From JBBIJR01 sp037445875 (GTDB lineage Bacteria > CLD3 > SB21), in assembly GCA_037445875.1 (NCBI GenBank), contig JBBIJR010000123.1, positions 1-6,616 on the forward strand: a stretch of DNA of 6,616 nt, in the 5' to 3' direction. Below are positions 3,890-6,616 of the stretch, piece by piece. The notes beneath the pieces are model-generated. The model did no database searches and had not been told where the DNA came from. It saw nothing but the letters and a program-made list of their open reading frames with translations. Each line of letters opens with the position of its first letter. Within the stretch, counting starts at the first letter, position 1. Position numbers and translations under genes: made by a program.

Positions 3890-6616
3890 TTGACGCCGAC
3901 GGTGAACTTTGCGAGCGTTCAGATCGGGGACAGCTCCGTAACGGTCGTTCGCCTGTTCGCAAGCGTGGGTGCGGTCGCTCTGTCCGGTGCGGCCATCGCA
4001 AGCGGCGTGCATTACTCGGCAACACCGCAAGGCGTCCTGCCCGATACGCTGCTGCCGGGCGACACGCTGATGGTTATGCTGAAATTCAAGCCTCTCACTT
4101 TCGGTCCGCTTGCGGACACGCTGCGTATAACGAACAATACGGGCGTCTCTCCGTTCGAGGTCCCGATCCAGGGTACCGGCGCAGTGGGATCGATGTTTGC
4201 ATTGACTCCAACGGTGAATCTGGGATCCGTGCAAATCGGCGATTCCGCCACCGCAGATGTCAAGCTCTACGGAACCACATTCGGGATCATCACTACGAGT
4301 CTGACGACACTGGGAGGCGCCGATTTCTCGGCCCGATCGCTGGATCCTCTACCCGACACGCTGGGCGTGAACGATACGCTGACCGTACGTGTGACATTCC
4401 GACCGACGACGTTTGGTGCGCTGAGCGATACCGTGCTCGTGGTGAACAACTCCTTGAACAATCCCGTTCGAATTACGCTGGACGGTGTTGGCCTGGTCGG
4501 CACGTTGGCCACAGCCTCCACGCAGGTCAACCTGGGCGTGGTCCAGCTGGGCGACAGTTCGGTTCGAACCATCAAGTACTATACATCTGTTGGAGCCGTG
4601 GCTCTTGACAGTATCAATGTCCAGGACGGAACCGACTTCCGCATCCAGTCCCTTACGGTTCTGCCGCAGACCGCTCTCGTGTCCGGCAAATCGAAGAACG
4701 GCCGCGCAACGTTCGGAAAGGGCCAGCCACCGCACAAGGGCGTACCGGTTTCCGACCGGACAGAGGAACCGCTGGCACGAGGCCTGGCGTCTCTTCCCGA
4801 TACGTTAAGAGTGGGCGATACGCTGTTCGTGGACGTCGTGTTCAGTCCGACGCAGTTCCTTACCCGGACCGATACACTGCGGCTTTACAACAACTCGCTG
4901 CAGAGCCTCTTCAAGGTGGCCCTCAGCGGCATCGGGAATACCGGCACGCTGGCGTTGTCGCCGTCACCGGTGGACTTTGGCAGCGTCCTGGTGGGAGACA
5001 GCGCCCAATCGATCGTCAAGATATACACGACCGTGGGAAGCGTTATCGTGAACACGGTCGCCGTGGACACGGGAGCGGATTATCGAATGGTGGGCGTCCC
5101 GGTCCTGCCCGACACGCTGGCCTCTGGCGATACGCTGTCCGTCACGATCAGTTTCCGTCCGACGACGTTCGGGCCCCGCACGGACCGGTTGAGCGTGGGC
5201 AACAACTCCCTGCTCAACCCGTTCAAGATCGACCTGAACGGTACGGGTGCGGGCGGCGTCCTTGCCGTTCAGCCGACGGCGGTCAACTTCGGCAACGTTC
5301 TGGTCAGCGACAGTCTGGATCAAGCGGTGCGGGCGTTCGTCACGAGCGGTTCCGTCGTGGTGTCCGCCGTGACCCTGGACAACGGGACCGTTTTCACGCT
5401 CGGCAGTTTGACGCTTCCCGATACGCTGGCGGCGGGGGATACGCTTAACATCTTGAGCCGCTTCAAGCCGGTAACGACCGGCAGTGAGACCGACACGATG
5501 AGCGTCTTCATCACGACGGCGCCGCTGCCGATCCGCGTACCGCTCGACGGAACCGGCGAAGCCGGGTTGCTCGCGCTCACGGCCGACAGTCTGGACTTTG
5601 GCGCCGTGGAAGTGGGCCTGAATGCCGTGCAGAGCGTGCAGGTATTTACACTCACGGGTGAAGTCACGGTTACGAATCTGTCCTTCGGTTCCAGCGGAAG
5701 CTACGAACTCGCCACGTCTGTGACGCTGCCGATGCTGCTGACGGCGACGGACACGCTCACGGTCGACGTACGGTTCCGGCCGCTCACGCCGGGTTCGAAG
5801 CCGGACACGCTCATGATATCGAACAATTCCCCCGCCGGGGCCATGGAGGTCCGGTTGTCCGGCCTGGGATACCTGAATTCGAGTCCGAACGCGTTCCGGC
5901 TGAAGCCGCTCCGGAACAACAACATCCTCAATCGGCTGAGCGGCGACACCCTTCGATGGGAAGGGCGGGGAGATCCGGACGGTGACACACTGACGTACAC
6001 CGTTCAGATTTCCCGCAATGCGGCCTTCTCCGACATACATATGACGCTGCTCGCCAGCGACTCTTTGGTTGTCATTCCGCCTCAGCTGGACAGCAATCGC
6101 AGCTACTTCTGGCGGGTGGCCGCACAGGACGGACGCGGCGGATCAGCGATCAGCGACACGGGCTATTTCCGTATCGATGTGTCCGGTCCGGGCCTTTTCA
6201 CGGCCGTTCTGGCCAGTACGGTGTTGGAGAACTATCTGAAGGTTTACGTCCTGAGCGATGAGCCCGTGGACACGGTCACGGGTGAATTCGTTTTCGTCGA
6301 CGGAAGCGGAAACAGGGACAGCCTTGCGCTCGGCTTCGGTACTGTTTCCGATATCCGAGGTCTGTATCAAGCCGACTACAGCGTCACGGAAAACGGTACG
6401 CTCACGATCTTGATTTCTGCCGCCGATTCGGCAGGGAACGTATCGGCAGACACCCTTGTGTATTCGGTCACCTTCTTCAGTGGAGGAGTTCCAGTGATTG
6501 CGAAGAGTATCGACGGTCTGTTCGAACTCCGGGGAGACCGCGGAACCGTGAAGAAAGACGGATTCCTGCTGATCCGGAGGGTGGAGGAGAGCCGGGCGGT
6601 GCCGGAGGCGCTCAGG
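3836..6616 (+). CDS. Same giant repeat protein, C-terminal part (continues beyond the window)
   Basis: These 927 codons are open from the first complete codon after the gap to the last base, with no stop. The frame differs from the upstream part only because the gap was filled with 100 N. The encoded protein finishes repeat R8, then carries R9-R14 (3875-5872), an FN3-like domain (5873-6187), another Ig-like domain (6188-6478) and the beginning of a terminal module. The sequence resumes at N-P-F-R-I-D-F, exactly the strand that closes R7 upstream (3657-3677), so this is one gene and not a neighbour. No start codon or ribosome binding site should be sought here. I saw no cysteine codon in this part. 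Function is inferred as for the upstream part: the Ig-like units form a stalk, and the C-terminal modules probably precede a surface-anchoring or sorting domain that lies outside the window. Confidence 0.9.
3875..4186 (+). repeat. ASH-type repeat R9, 104 aa
   Basis: It starts 'GTLATLTPTVNFASVQIGDS'. The core is 'LPDTLLPGDTLMVMLKFKP' and the end 'NNTGVSPFEVPIQGTGAV'. DNA identity with R7/R8 stops at base 3889, so the homogenised patch ends 15 bases into this unit. Confidence 0.86.
4187..4498 (+). repeat. ASH-type repeat R10, 104 aa
   Basis: It starts 'GSMFALTPTVNLGSVQIGDS'. It has 'LPDTLGVNDTLTVRVTFRP' in the core, with N replacing G of 'GDTL', then 'TTFGALSDTVLVVNNS'. The end is 'RITLDGVGLV'. 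Confidence 0.85.
4499..4942 (+). repeat. ASH-type repeat R11, 148 aa because of a 44-residue insertion
   Basis: It starts 'GTLATASTQVNLGVVQLGDS' and ends 'LFKVALSGIGNT'. The first and last parts align with the other units. The extra 132 bases (4661-4792) sit just before 'LPDTLRVGDTL', in the same loop where R5 has two extra residues. The reading frame is kept. Confidence 0.85.
4661..4792 (+). other. 44-residue basic, hydrophilic insertion in repeat R11
   Basis: The insert begins 'LPQTALVSGKSKNGR', continues 'FGKGQPPHKGVPVSDRTEEP' and ends 'LARGLAS'. It has four lysines, three arginines and a histidine against one aspartate and two glutamates. The Ig-like repeats themselves mostly carry only one or two lysines per ~104 residues. 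It is rich in glycine and proline and has no strand-like alternation, which suggests a flexible surface loop. No known domain or motif is recognised. Confidence 0.7.
4943..5254 (+). repeat. ASH-type repeat R12, 104 aa
   Basis: It starts 'GTLALSPSPVDFGSVLVGDS', then 'LPDTLASGDTLSVTISFRP' and 'TTFGPRTDRLSVGNNS'. It ends 'NPFKIDLNGTGAG', close to the R7 ending in protein but not in DNA. Confidence 0.85.
5255..5563 (+). repeat. ASH-type repeat R13, 103 aa, without the NNS turn
   Basis: It starts 'GVLAVQPTAVNFGNVLVSDS', with core 'LPDTLAAGDTLNILSRFKP'. The conserved 'NNS/NNT' before the last strand is replaced by 'ITTAPLPIRVPLDGTGEA', so this is a divergent unit. Confidence 0.82.
5564..5872 (+). 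repeat. ASH-type repeat R14, 103 aa, last of the array
   Basis: It starts 'GLLALTADSLDFGAVEVGLN'. The core is degenerate ('LPMLLTATDTLTVDVRFRP'), but 'DTLMISNNSPAGAMEVRLSG' keeps the closing pattern. The repeat register stops at 'GLGY', after which a different fold begins. Confidence 0.82.
5873..6187 (+). other. FN3-like domain with DPDGD motif
   Basis: 'LRWEGRGDPDGDTLTYTVQI' (motif DPDGD at 5972-5986) is followed by 'SYFWRVAAQDGRGGSAIS' (6101-6154). The W...DPDGD-x-L-x-Y-x-V-x-I and Y-x-W-R-V-x-A-x-D patterns are typical of FN3 domains near the C-terminus of bacterial surface proteins. The aspartate-rich turn resembles calcium-binding loops, but that is not demonstrated. Confidence 0.78.
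6188..6478 (+). other. Ig-like beta-sandwich domain, family not identified
   Basis: About 97 residues beginning 'LFTAVLASTVLENYLKVYVL' and ending 'SAADSAGNVSADTLVYSVTF'. The 'A-x-D-x-A-G-N' turn and strand-like alternation resemble Ig-like or 'bacterial Ig' modules at the ends of long surface proteins. I cannot assign a specific family. Confidence 0.5.
6479..6616 (+). other. Start of a C-terminal module, cut by the window end
   Basis: 46 residues with a clear change in composition to charged ('IDGLFELRGDRGTVKKDGFL', 'RRVEESRAVPEA'). Such a 'DG-x-x-x-L-x-x-x-x-G' stretch is often seen just before the anchoring or sorting segment of large FCB-group surface proteins. The segment itself is outside the window, so secretion route and anchoring remain unknown. 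Confidence 0.45.

Noticed and set aside
15..3893. Open frame beginning with TTG at 15 and ending after the N run
   Set aside because: The TTG lies inside the LamG domain, and the upstream codons are open and fit the domain. The end after the N run is out of frame with the repeat pattern, so neither end is real.
3568..4608. + strand open frame crossing the gap in a third frame
   Set aside because: Arginine-rich out-of-frame translation of the repeats, bridged only by N. It matches no domain, while the correct frames on both sides give clear Ig-like repeats.
4661..4675. 'LPQTA', and 'LPDTL' in many repeats, resembling the sortase LPXTG signal
   Set aside because: The motifs are internal, recur in the fold of nearly every repeat, lack the glycine, and are not followed by a membrane segment and basic tail.
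4745..4759. Short hairpin (5-base arms, 5-base loop) inside the R11 insertion
   Set aside because: Too short to mean anything in GC-rich coding DNA. It has no terminator-like T run and no partner at the insertion edges that would indicate a mobile element.
4964..6040. Long antisense open frame of 358 codons
   Set aside because: It lies opposite a continuous, domain-bearing + strand frame. Its translation is an arginine/glutamine/histidine-rich shadow of the repeats with no recognisable fold. The other antisense frames (for example 1392-2024 and 3521-4234) are the same effect.

Overview
The whole window is the interior of one very large, probably exported, repeat-built protein gene on the + strand. 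Neither end of the gene is present. The reading frame is already open at base 3 and still open at base 6616. It is interrupted only by a run of exactly 100 N (3735-3834), so there is no intergenic DNA, RNA gene, promoter, terminator, mobile element or CRISPR to report. The frame changes from codons starting at 3, 6, 9... before the gap to codons starting at 3836, 3839... after it. This is an artefact of the arbitrary N length. With a 233-base gap (one missing repeat remainder) the two halves join in frame as at least 2249 codons.

Layout: (1) 3-656, LamG/concanavalin A-like lectin fold; (2) 663-947, fibronectin type III domain; (3) 948-2192, four tandem ~104-residue Ig-like repeats of the ASH/HYDIN ('choice-of-anchor D') type, R1-R4; (4) 2193-2756, a DNRLRE/CBM96-like beta-sandwich placed between repeats; (5) 2757-5872, ten more repeats, R5-R14, with the N gap inside R8 and a 44-residue basic insertion inside R11; (6) 5873-6187, a second FN3-like domain with a DPDGD motif; (7) 6188-6478, a further Ig-like beta domain; (8) 6479-6616, the start of a C-terminal module cut off by the window edge.

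The combination suggests a cell-surface or secreted adhesin or carbohydrate-binding protein: lectin-like and CBM-like modules carried on a long Ig-like stalk, with a single cysteine visible in about 2170 codons. Similar architectures are common in the FCB group and nearby candidate phyla (Ignavibacteria, KSB1, Zixibacteria, Latescibacteria and similar), often ending in a type IX secretion sorting domain. Assignment to that group is inference, and no sorting domain is visible here. The N run and its flanks indicate a short-read, probably metagenomic, assembly.

The best leads are the collapsed tandem array around the gap, whose flanks are exact 55-bp repeats that predict the missing sequence; a codon-usage island in R7/R8 where all 13 alanine codons of R7 are GCG; and the in-frame 132-bp insertion in R11. 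I see no new enzymatic or defence system.
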